NCBI RefSeq assembly: GCF_027604915.1
Contig: NZ_JAJAQC010000009.1
Location: forward strand, 1 to 64,000
Source of the DNA: Streptomonospora mangrovi
GTDB lineage: Bacteria; Actinomycetota; Actinomycetes; Streptosporangiales; Streptosporangiaceae
Direction of reading: 5' to 3'
DNA: 64,000 nt
Part shown: positions 8,272-16,429 of the stretch, piece by piece
Layout: each line of letters starts with the position of its first letter
How positions within the stretch are numbered: position 1 is the stretch's first letter
The notes under the pieces: generated by a model
Databases searched by the model: none
What the model saw: only the letters and a program-made list of their open reading frames with translations
What the model was told of the DNA's origin: nothing
Program-made: the position numbers and the translations under genes

Positions 8272-9123
8272 ATGCTGCTCCCCCCCCATCCCCCAGCGGC
8301 CGGGCCGCGCCGGCGTCCGCGCCGGCCGCACCCCCCGCGCCGGCCGCCGCACCTGGGCGGCGGCGGGTGCGGCCGCCCTGGCAGCCGCCGCGCTCCTCAC
8401 CGGCGGCGTCCCCTCCGCCGCGGCCGACACCGGCGCTCCGTCGGTGGCCGCGCGCGAGACGCTGTGCGACAAGTACGCCTCCACCCGCGTCGACGGCGGG
8501 CGCTACATCGTGCAGAACAACGTCTGGGGCGCCGACACCCGGCAGTGCGTCGAGGTCAACGGCACGTCCTTCCGCGTCACCACCGCCGACCACAACAACT
8601 CCACCAGCGGCGCCCCCGCCGGTTACCCCTCCATCTACGTCGGCTGCCACTACCGCAACTGCACCATCGGCAGCGGCCTGCCGGTGCAGGTCAGCCGCAT
8701 GAACACCGTCACCAGCAGTTGGCAGACCAGTTCGCCCTCCACCGGCGTCTACAACGTCGCCTACGACCTGTGGTACGACGCCGACCCCAACGCCCCCGCG
8801 CAGAACGACGCCGAGCTGATGATCTGGCTGAAGTACCAGGGCGGCGTCCAGCCCATCGGTCAGCGGGTGGCCACCGGGGTTTCGGTCGCCGGTGCCACCT
8901 GGGACATCTGGCAGGGCAACATCGGCTGGAACGTCATCAGCTTCATCCGCACCACCCCCACCGACTCCGTCTCGGGGCTGGACCTCACCGCCTTCACCGA
9001 CGTCGCCGTGGCCCGCGGCGCGGTCCGCCCGGAGTGGTACCTCACCAGCATCCAGGCCGGTTCGAGCCCTGGCGGGGCGGCGCCGGACTCGCCACGCACT
9101 CCTTCTCGACCACCGTCCGCTGA
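8272..9123 (+). pseudogene. GH12 endo-beta-1,4-glucanase, two frameshifts
   Basis: The mature domain is a clear secreted GH12 cellulase: NNVWGADTRQCVEVNG, AYDLWYDADP, then AELMIWLKYQGG with the catalytic nucleophile Glu, and WYLTSIQAG near the end. The natural start is the ATG at 8272 after AGAAAGGAA, but that frame is lost in a run of eight C (8280-8287). Removing one C restores a twin-Arg-like, Ala-rich signal peptide ending PSAAADT. A second shift lies near 9060: adding one T converts QAGSSPGG into QAGFEPWRGGAGL and reaches the TGA at 9121. That segment holds the acid/base Glu. As written the gene cannot give an active exported enzyme. Sequencing error in homopolymers is likely, true decay possible. 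The CelR/CebR operator precedes it. Confidence 0.85.
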
Positions 9124-9258
9124 CCCCCGGCGGCCGGTCGCCTGGGTTTCTCCTGGTCACCGCTTGGTTAAGGCTCTGGACTTCCCCGCCTCCACCCATC
9201 AGGATCAACCACGTCACATAGTCATTAACCACGTATTTCGGGCGAGGGGAGTCTGCGG

Positions 9259-10518
9259 GTGCAAGAGCCGAAAACCGAGCAGCGCAACACCAGTTGGAAG
9301 CTGATCGGTCCCGGGATCGTGGCTGCCGCGACCGGTGTGGGGTCCGGTGACCTGGTCGCCACCCTGGTGGCGGGCGAGAACTACGGCTACGCCCTGCTGT
9401 GGGCGGTGATCGTGGGCTGCATCGTCAAGATCTCCCTGGCCGAGGCGACCGGCCGCTGGCACCTGGCCACCGGCACCACCATCTTCGACGGCTGGCGCAG
9501 CCTGGGGCTGTGGACGTTCGTCTTCTTCGCGCCCTACATCGTGATCTGGGGCTTCGTCTACGGCGCCACCGCCATGTCGGCCACCGCGCTGCCGCTGGCG
9601 GCGATGTTCCCGGCGGTGCCGCTGCCGGTGTTCGCGATCATCGCGGGCATCTCGGGGCTGGTGTTCGTGTGGTTCAACCAGTACCCGGTCTTTGAGAAGG
9701 TCATGACCGTCCTAGTCGGCGTCATGTTCGTGACCGTGGTGGGGCTGGCCGTGTACCTGGTCCCCAACCTCGGCGGCATGGCCACCGGGCTCGTCCCCAC
9801 CGTCCCCGAGGGCTCCCTCTTCAACACCCTCGGCCTCATCGGCGGCGTGGGCGGCACCATCACCATGGCGGCCTACGGCTTCTGGGTGAACGCCAAGGGC
9901 TGGCGCGACTCCACGTGGATCAAGATGATGCGCATGGACAACCGGGTGGCCTACATCACCACCGGTGTGTTCGTGCTGGCGATGCTGGTGGTCGGCGCCG
10001 AACTGCTGCGCCCGATGCAGGTGGCGCTGGCCGACGGCGACCAGGGCCTGATCACCCTGGCCGAGGTCCTCCGCGAGGAGTTCGGCCCGGTGGTCTCCAT
10101 CCTGTTCCTCATCGGGTTCTTCGCCGCCGCCTACACCTCGCTGATCGGCGTGTGGCACGGCGTCAGCCTGATGTTCGCCGACTTCGTGCGCAAACTGCGC
10201 GGGAAGCCCTCGATCCCGGTGGAGGAGCGCGAGACCAGCAAGGAGTTCCGCGCCTACCTGATCTGGCTGACCTTCCCGCCGATGCTGCTGCTCATCCTGG
10301 ACGAGCCGATCCAGCTCATCATCGCCTACGGCGTGCTCGGCTCGGCGTTCATGCCGTTCCTCGCGTTCACCCTCATGTGGCTGCTCAACACCCGCCACAC
10401 CCCCAAGGAATGGCGCAACGGAATCGTGAGCAACGTCGGCCTGGCCATCGCCGGCGGCCTGTTCCTGGTGCTGTGCGTCAACGACATCTACGGCCGGATC
10501 ACCGGCGCCGGAGGCTGA
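9259..10518 (+). CDS. Nramp-family-like divalent metal transporter, non-canonical motif
   Basis: This 419-residue integral membrane protein has about 11 hydrophobic helices and the Nramp organisation starting LIGPGIVAAATGVGSGDLVA. Classical Nramp transporters carry DPGN in helix 1 and an MPH-type motif in helix 6; here helix 1 reads GVGSGD and the helix 6 region reads ITMAAYGFW. It therefore belongs to the divergent Nramp-related group, where Mn2+/Fe2+ selectivity cannot be assumed and Mg2+ or another ion is possible. It starts at GTG 9259 after GAGGGGAG. It is monocistronic, with a long structured inverted repeat just downstream. Confidence 0.82.
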   Translation: MQEPKTEQRNTSWKLIGPGIVAAATGVGSGDLVATLVAGENYGYALLWAVIVGCIVKISLAEATGRWHLATGTTIFDGWRSLGLWTFVFFAPYIVIWGFVYGATAMSATALPLAAMFPAVPLPVFAIIAGISGLVFVWFNQYPVFEKVMTVLVGVMFVTVVGLAVYLVPNLGGMATGLVPTVPEGSLFNTLGLIGGVGGTITMAAYGFWVNAKGWRDSTWIKMMRMDNRVAYITTGVFVLAMLVVGAELLRPMQVALADGDQGLITLAEVLREEFGPVVSILFLIGFFAAAYTSLIGVWHGVSLMFADFVRKLRGKPSIPVEERETSKEFRAYLIWLTFPPMLLLILDEPIQLIIAYGVLGSAFMPFLAFTLMWLLNTRHTPKEWRNGIVSNVGLAIAGGLFLVLCVNDIYGRITGAGG

Positions 10519-10546
10519 CCCCCGGCCCGGGTTCGCCCCCGGCGCC

Positions 10547-10647
10547 AAGCGCCCGAGCGCGGAGGTGCACCGGTGCCACTTTGGGAAAAGGAATCCCCTT
10601 CTTCCGGAGTGGCCCTCCGGTGTCACCACCTCCGCGCTCGGGCGCTT
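10547..10647 (+). terminator. Long structured inverted repeat after the Nramp-like gene
   Basis: Perfect 21-bp arms (10547-10567, starting AAGCGCCCGAG, and 10627-10647, ending CGGGCGCTT) run into TTT. The enclosed 59 bases fold further: GCCACT with AGTGGC, and CCGGAG with CTCCGG over a 5-base loop. The outer stem acts as a convincing terminator. The inner branching is more than a terminator needs, so a small RNA or a miniature mobile element is an alternative. Confidence 0.7.
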
Positions 10648-10898
10648 TTTCACGTGCATCCGAACATGCGGCGGACCGTGCATTTTCCGGGGAAATGCGC
10701 GGAATCCTCGAAGTGGCCATTGTGATTCACGAGGATGATCTTCTGCTTCGCGCTCAGACAATACCCCCACCTCGATAAATCCGCCACATAACCGCAGCTT
10801 GGAGCCGCTGTTTTACTTGCGGATAAAAGATCTTGCGCGCGCGTCTGGATAGCGCGCAATTTCGGTGTGACCATAGGCCACAGGAGGGGTGGTGGTCG
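10648..10898. promoter_or_regulatory. Upstream region of the AfsR-like regulator
   Basis: About 250 bases without a gene, noticeably richer in A/T than its surroundings. It holds several short dyads, for example GCATTT with AAATGC around 10679-10697, and CCTCG with CGAGG around 10707-10735. AGGAGGGG precedes the GTG start at 10899. It is probably the promoter and 5' leader of the regulator; no specific operator is recognised. Confidence 0.4.
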
Positions 10899-13800
10899 GT
10901 GGAGATTCGGCTGCTCGGGCCTTCGGTGCGCATCATGGTCGACGGCGAATCCGTGGACGCCGGGACCCCGAAGGAGCGTTCGATTTTGGCGAACCTCGCT
11001 CTCGAACCCGGCAAGGTGGTGCCCACCCAGCTCATCATCGACCGCGTGTGGGGCGACGCCCCCACCCCGCGGGTGCGCTCCAGCCTCTACGCCTACATCA
11101 CCCGCCTGCGCGGCCGCCTCGCCGCCGCCGGTGGGGGCTCGGGGGTCGGCCTGCGCTCCCGCTCGCAGGGCTACCTGCTGGAGATCGCCAAGGAGGCGGT
11201 CGACTGGCACCGCGCCGAACTCCTGCGCGTGCGCGCCCGCGCCCTGGCGGAGTCCGGCGACCACCGCGCCGCCGTGGTCCTGCTGTCGGAGGCCCTGGAC
11301 CTGTGGGAGGGCCACCCCCTCGCCGAGATCTCCGGCACCTGGGCCGAGGGCGTGCGCACGAACATGCTGAAGTCGTGGTCGCTGCTGGTCCAGCGCTGGG
11401 CGGAGTCGTCCATGCGCATCGGCCACTTCGACGACGTGGTCACCCGCGTATCCGAGGCGGCCGCCGCCGACCCCGTCAACGAGCGCCTGGCCGCCGTCCT
11501 CATGGAGGCCCTGGCGGGAAGCGGCCGCCACGCCGAGGCTCTGGAAATCCACGCCCGCCTGCGCGCCGAGCTAGCGGACCGCTACGGAGCCGACCCGGGC
11601 CCCGCCACCCAGGCCGTCTTCGAGCGCATCCTGGCGGGCGGCGGGAACGGGGCGAGGACTGCCCGGCAGCGGGCCGGCGCGGTCAGCCTCCCGGTGGCCG
11701 GGGCCGAAGTGGACCCGCCCCCGCCCGAGCCCGGTGCCGTATCCCGGGGCGCCGGGGACGAGTCGACGTCTCCGCGAGCCTCGAACGAACGCGCTCCGGA
11801 ACTCCCGGTCTTCGACAACCTGCCGCGCGACATCGACGACTTCACCGCGCGCGAGGCCGAACTGGCCGACATCGTGGCCCGGGCGCGCGGCCGTCCGGAC
11901 GCCACGACCGTGGTGGTGGTCCACGGCATGGCGGGCCGCGGCAAGACGGCTCTGGCGGTGAGGGCGGCGCACACGGTCCGCCCCGAGTTCCACACCCGGC
12001 TGCACCTGGACATGCGCGGCCACACCGAAGGGCAGCCGCCCCTGGCGCCCGAGCACGGTTTGTACCGGCTCCTGCGGGCGGTGGGCGTGCCCGCCGACGA
12101 GATCCCGAGCGAGCCCGAGGCGCGTGCGGCACTGTGGTCGAGTCGCCTGACGGGTCGGCGCACGCTCATCCTCCTGGACGACGCGATCGCCCACCAGGTC
12201 GGGCCGCTGATCCCCGGAATCCCCGGCTGCACGGTACTGGTCACCAGTCGGCGCCGCCTCACCGAACTCCACGGCGTCCAGCATCTGGAGTTGGCGGCCC
12301 TCGACCCGGCGGAGTCCGCCGCGATGTTCCTGCGGGCGGCCGGCCGTGACCCCGACGCCGAGACCGATCCCGCGACGCGGACGGCCGTCGAGCGCATCAC
12401 CGCCGACTGCGAAGGGCTGCCGCTCGCCCTGCGGGTGGCGGGCGCCCGGCTCCTCCACCGGCCCGCGTGGACGCCGCAGCACCTCGCGGACCGGATCGCG
12501 CGCAACGGGCTGGCTGAAATGCGCTCGACAAGCCACGACGTCGCCGGCGTCTTCGCCACCTCGTTCCACGCCCTCAGCTCTTCGGCGCGGTCCGGCTTCC
12601 TGCGCGTGAGCCTGCACCCCTCCGACCGGTTCTCCCTGCCGGCGGCCGCCGCCGCGATCGGGGACGAGGACGAGGGGTTCGCGGCGGCCGAGGCCGTCAT
12701 CGAGGAACTGCTCGACGCGCACCTCATCGAGGAGACCGGGCCGGAGTCCTACCGGATGCACGCGCTGCTCCGGGAGTTCGCCCGGGGCCGCGCGGCCGAG
12801 GAGACGCGGGCGGAGGAGCGGCGGAGCGTCCTGCTGCGGATCATCGACTTCTACTGGGCCGCCGCCGACGCCGCCGACCGGACCGTCCACCCCGGGCGGC
12901 CGCGACCCGAGCCCCGCCCTTCTTACCGGGGCGGCCTGCCCGAACTCGACTCGCCCCTGGCGGCCCGCCGCTGGTACGAGGCGGAGTACGCCGCGCTGGA
13001 GGCCGCGATGGCCTGCGCCCGCGACGGCGAGTTCGCCCCCGACCCCGATTTCCGCGCCCGCGCGGCCTACCTGCCGCTGTCCCTGGGCGGCCTGTACGAC
13101 AGCGACGGCCCGTGGGGGAGCGCCGAAGAGCAGTTGCGGGCAGCCTTGGACCTGCTACGGGAGCGCGACGACGCGGAGGGCACCGCCTTCGCGGCCTACG
13201 AACTGAGCCGAGTACAGCGCCGCCTTGGGCGTACTGCCCTGGCCGAGGCCAACTCCCGACTCGCACTGGACATGTGGCGGGGCCGCGAAGAAGGGCGGGG
13301 GGAAGCCTATGCGAGGAACCAGTTGGGTCTTGTCCTTGGCGAGACCGGGAAGAACACAGAGGCCCTCATTGAACACCGCGTGGCGCTGAAGTTGCTCCGC
13401 GCTTCGGGTGACAAACGCGGATGTGTGCAGGCGTTGGACAATATTGGCACTTGCGCGGCGTCCATGGGTGATTTCTCGGTGGCTGAGAGCGCTTTCGGTG
13501 AGGCGCTCGAATTGTTGTCTGATATGGAAGAGCCATCTATCGAGGCATCAGTTCTGAACAACCATGCGGCCATACTTCACCATCGCGGATACCACCGAGA
13601 AGCAACTCTGATGTGTGATCGCGCGACATCCGCGTTTGAAAAACTTGGGAACCGCCTGGCGGTAGCCTCTAGCCTCTCGAACGGTGCCGAGGTTCTGGCT
13701 TACATCGGACAGCACGAATCGGCCCTGTCTCGATTCCGCCGAGCGCGGGATCATCTGATTGAGATGGGCGACGTTGTCGCCGCGGTGAAGGCCATTCAAG

Positions 13801-14201
13801 GTATCGGGAGCGCTCTCCTGGCCTTGGGGCGAGCCCAGGAGGCGCTGAGGGCGCTGGAGGAAGGACTGCGACTGGCTGGATCCTGCCCGGCCCCTGCTGC
13901 CGAAGCGCCTCTCCTGCTTGCGTGCGGAGACGTGGCTCGGGCCTTGAGGCGTACGGACGACGCCCGGAGGCACTACGAGGCCGCCCTTGAGCTTGCCCGA
14001 CATGGTGTGTCGGCATTGGACGAGCTCGTCGCCTACGACCGTATCGGCGACCTGTGCGCCGCAGAAGGGCTCATGAACGAGGCGGTCTCCCACTGGAGGA
14101 GCGCCCACGGCCTGGCAGCGAGAATGGGAACCCACCATTCACAATCAACGGGTATCAAAATCTCCGTAATGGGACAATACGACTCGGGTGGGCAGTGCTG
14201 A
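10899..14201 (+). CDS. AfsR/SARP-family regulator with NB-ARC ATPase and TPR domains
   Basis: This is a 1,100-residue signalling regulator. An OmpR-like winged helix fills about 1-90 (IRLLGPSVRIMVDGE, then VVPTQLIIDRVWGD). A BTAD helical domain follows at about 95-245, with a low-complexity linker. An NB-ARC/STAND ATPase covers about 320-600, with Walker A VHGMAGRGKTALA, Walker B RTLILLDDA and GLPLAL. TPR repeats run from about 700 to the end. The GTG at 10899 after AGGAGGGG is chosen over an earlier TTG in the same frame. Family members activate secondary-metabolite or developmental genes, binding direct repeats through the winged helix with ATP/ADP switching. The last 600 bases are less GC-biased than the rest. 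The target is unknown; the next two genes on the same strand are candidates. Confidence 0.92.
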   Translation: MEIRLLGPSVRIMVDGESVDAGTPKERSILANLALEPGKVVPTQLIIDRVWGDAPTPRVRSSLYAYITRLRGRLAAAGGGSGVGLRSRSQGYLLEIAKEAVDWHRAELLRVRARALAESGDHRAAVVLLSEALDLWEGHPLAEISGTWAEGVRTNMLKSWSLLVQRWAESSMRIGHFDDVVTRVSEAAAADPVNERLAAVLMEALAGSGRHAEALEIHARLRAELADRYGADPGPATQAVFERILAGGGNGARTARQRAGAVSLPVAGAEVDPPPPEPGAVSRGAGDESTSPRASNERAPELPVFDNLPRDIDDFTAREAELADIVARARGRPDATTVVVVHGMAGRGKTALAVRAAHTVRPEFHTRLHLDMRGHTEGQPPLAPEHGLYRLLRAVGVPADEIPSEPEARAALWSSRLTGRRTLILLDDAIAHQVGPLIPGIPGCTVLVTSRRRLTELHGVQHLELAALDPAESAAMFLRAAGRDPDAETDPATRTAVERITADCEGLPLALRVAGARLLHRPAWTPQHLADRIARNGLAEMRSTSHDVAGVFATSFHALSSSARSGFLRVSLHPSDRFSLPAAAAAIGDEDEGFAAAEAVIEELLDAHLIEETGPESYRMHALLREFARGRAAEETRAEERRSVLLRIIDFYWAAADAADRTVHPGRPRPEPRPSYRGGLPELDSPLAARRWYEAEYAALEAAMACARDGEFAPDPDFRARAAYLPLSLGGLYDSDGPWGSAEEQLRAALDLLRERDDAEGTAFAAYELSRVQRRLGRTALAEANSRLALDMWRGREEGRGEAYARNQLGLVLGETGKNTEALIEHRVALKLLRASGDKRGCVQALDNIGTCAASMGDFSVAESAFGEALELLSDMEEPSIEASVLNNHAAILHHRGYHREATLMCDRATSAFEKLGNRLAVASSLSNGAEVLAYIGQHESALSRFRRARDHLIEMGDVVAAVKAIQGIGSALLALGRAQEALRALEEGLRLAGSCPAPAAEAPLLLACGDVARALRRTDDARRHYEAALELARHGVSALDELVAYDRIGDLCAAEGLMNEAVSHWRSAHGLAARMGTHHSQSTGIKISVMGQYDSGGQC

Positions 14202-14645
14202 GTTGTCCAACCGTTACTGAGTCTGAGGTCTCAGACGGGTCTGCGCGCCTGGTGTGCGTTAGTATCTCCGGTGTTGATGTTTTCTCAACTCAATCGGCAT
14301 CTTCTATGCCGATTTGATCCTCCCTGCTTTATTCAACATTCGGAGTAGCTCGTTGTTGGCTAGTGTCGCCATTATGGCGATCCATCTCATTTGTCTGTGC
14401 GATGCCTTTCGGGTGGCCGGGGTTGAGGTTTGTCTCTTTTCCTGGGAACTGGTGGTAAAGGCATGGATATGGATCAAATGAAGAGTGTTTCTGGCTGGCG
14501 ATCGCCCCCGGGGGTGGTAGGTGCATTGCCGTGAGGTGGGCTGCAAGGTTCGTGCAAACCCTCCCTGGCAATGTTGCAAGAAGGATCGACAGTACCGCCG
14601 TTCATCCTCAGCCTGTGAGGTTGTCTCCGATGCGAAGGAGGAACG
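14202..14645. other. 444-bp gap without a gene, with a short dyad
   Basis: The gap contains GTCTGAGGTCTCAGAC (7-bp arms, 14221-14236) just after the AfsR-like stop, possibly a weak terminator. The rest is comparatively A/T-rich with no credible coding frame. A strong AAGGAGG lies just before the GTG of the next gene. Confidence 0.5.
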
Positions 14646-15905
14646 GTGGTCGAAGAGGTCCACGGCGCAGTACGAGGGTGGGAGAGAACGGGTCCGCTCG
14701 CGCCTCTCACCTGGCCGGCGGCCCGCACGCTATTGGGCGTCGTGCATCATTGGGGAGCAGGGGATCGTCTTGCGGACGTGATTCCGCCCTTGCTTGAGAA
14801 ATCGCCCACCAACCAGCTCGTCTACTCCGTCCCTCCGGGGTCGAGGTTCGCGTCCTCGGGAACGGAGTTCGTCCGCAGGCTCGGTGCCGCCGTCCTCCCC
14901 TGGGAGGAAGTCCGGCACCATGGCTTCGATCTCGCCGTGGCGGCGAACCTAGGGCTGCTGGACGAAGTGCGTGCGCCCACCCTGCTGCTTCCCCACGGTG
15001 TGGGCTACTCCAAGCTCGTGCCGCGCAACCCCGGATACGGGCCGCCCGTGCGGCGGCCGCTCGGCGGCGCGATCGCCGACGGGCTTCTCCGCTACGGGCG
15101 CGTGGTGCCCGCCGCGATCGGTGTTCCGCACGAACGCCAACTCGACCAGATCGCCGAGCATGTACCCGACGCCCTCCAGGTGTGCCACGTCGTCGGTGAC
15201 CCCTGCTACGACCGCATGGTCGCCGGCCTGCGGCTCCGCAAGATGTACAGGCAAGCGCTCGGTGTCAATGACGCGCAACGTCTGGTGCTCGTCTCCAGCA
15301 CCTGGGGGCCGCACAGCGTCGCGGGCGCCCGATCCGGCCTGCTGAACCGCTTGCCGACCGAGTTGGCGGGCGGCTATGTCACGGCGGCGGTCCTTCACCC
15401 CGGCATTTGGTGGGTCCACGGGCGACGTCAGGTCCGCGCGTGGCTGGAGCCCGCTCTGCGGGCCGGGCTGCGGCTGCTGGCTCCCGAAGCGGCGTGGCAG
15501 GCCGCTCTCGTCGCCGCGGACGCCGTGTTGGGAGACCAGGGCAGTCTTACCATGTACGCGGCTAGCTTGGGCCGCCCCGTGCTCCTTGCCGCCGGGCGTC
15601 TCACCGAGGTGGCCCCCGGTTCCCAGGTGGCGGAGCTGTACCGCCGCGCCCGCGCGTTCGACGCCGACGCGCCCGCCCGCCCGCAGATCGAGGCGGCGAT
15701 CGACGCCTACGATCCCGAGCAGGGAGCGGCCATGGCCGCGCTGCTCACCTCCGCCCCCGGGTGCGCCGCCGAACGGCTGCGCGGCCTCATGTACTCTCTC
15801 ATGGGGTGCCAGGAGCCGACGGATCCGCCGCCCCCGCATCCCCTTCCCGCACCGACACTGGTCGGCGCGGATGATCGCGGCTACGCCGAGCCCCACGTGT
15901 CATGA
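14646..15905 (+). CDS. Putative GT-B-fold transferase, CDP-glycerol transferase-like
   Basis: This 419-residue protein has no signal peptide. Its second half resembles the nucleotide-binding half of GT-B enzymes of the CDP-glycerol glycerophosphotransferase / UDP-GlcNAc epimerase-like type: LVLVSSTWGPHSVAG near residue 217, HPGIWWVHGRRQVRAW near 252, then AADAVLGDQGSLTMYAASLGRPVLLA near 293-318, where the D-x-GS and the small-residue helix bind the phosphate. The N-terminal half has LLLPHGVGYSKL, also usual in this fold. The donor and acceptor are unknown. It starts at GTG 14646 behind AAGGAGG and overlaps the next gene by 4 bases. I recognise the fold, not a characterised enzyme. Confidence 0.6.
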   Translation: MVEEVHGAVRGWERTGPLAPLTWPAARTLLGVVHHWGAGDRLADVIPPLLEKSPTNQLVYSVPPGSRFASSGTEFVRRLGAAVLPWEEVRHHGFDLAVAANLGLLDEVRAPTLLLPHGVGYSKLVPRNPGYGPPVRRPLGGAIADGLLRYGRVVPAAIGVPHERQLDQIAEHVPDALQVCHVVGDPCYDRMVAGLRLRKMYRQALGVNDAQRLVLVSSTWGPHSVAGARSGLLNRLPTELAGGYVTAAVLHPGIWWVHGRRQVRAWLEPALRAGLRLLAPEAAWQAALVAADAVLGDQGSLTMYAASLGRPVLLAAGRLTEVAPGSQVAELYRRARAFDADAPARPQIEAAIDAYDPEQGAAMAALLTSAPGCAAERLRGLMYSLMGCQEPTDPPPPHPLPAPTLVGADDRGYAEPHVS

Positions 15906-16429
15906 CGCCGCTCGGAGGAGACAGCCGGCCGCCGACCGCCCGGGTGCGCTGCAAGCTGCTGGTGGAAGACGGAGCCGGCGCGGTCGTCCGCCAGGTCACC
16001 GACGACCAGGTGTGGGCGGAGCACCGGCGTGCCGACCCGGCGTGGCTCCGCATCGCCGACGTGATCGTGTGCGACGGCGACGCGGCCGCCGCCCTGCGCG
16101 ACTGCCCGGCCTGCCGCGTCGTGGTGGTGCGGCGCCCGCCGCCGGCCGGCGCCGCGGTGGTGCAAGCGGTGCGGCGTGACGCCGTGCCCTCCTCGGCGGA
16201 GCCCGGCGGTGTGCTTCGCCTGCCCGCCCGCTCCGGCTGGGACGCCCGTCTGCTCGGCGCTGTCGCCCACGCCTGGGTCACCGTGGGTGGCGCCCCGGCC
16301 GACCTCGCGCGGGCATGGCCGGACCGCCGCCTCAGCGCTCTCTCGGTGGCGGCAGGTCGGCGATCCGCTGACGTATCGCTTCGGCTTGGGGGGCGCCGAG
16401 TGCGCTGTAGATGGACAATGCGGTGCTGA
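15902..16429 (+). CDS. Small protein of unknown function, coupled to the GT-like gene
   Basis: This 175-residue protein has no recognised domain. It has alternating hydrophobic strands (VRCKLLVED, ADVIVCDGD, CRVVVVRRP), suggesting an alpha/beta fold of Rossmann type, and an Arg/Cys-rich tail. Its ATG overlaps the stop of the GT-like gene (ATGA), implying coupled translation and shared work. Its last 98 bases overlap the convergent STAND ATPase gene, an unusually long tail-to-tail overlap. Either the true product ends earlier or the overlap is real. Confidence 0.6.
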   Translation: MTPLGGDSRPPTARVRCKLLVEDGAGAVVRQVTDDQVWAEHRRADPAWLRIADVIVCDGDAAAALRDCPACRVVVVRRPPPAGAAVVQAVRRDAVPSSAEPGGVLRLPARSGWDARLLGAVAHAWVTVGGAPADLARAWPDRRLSALSVAAGRRSADVSLRLGGRRVRCRWTMRC

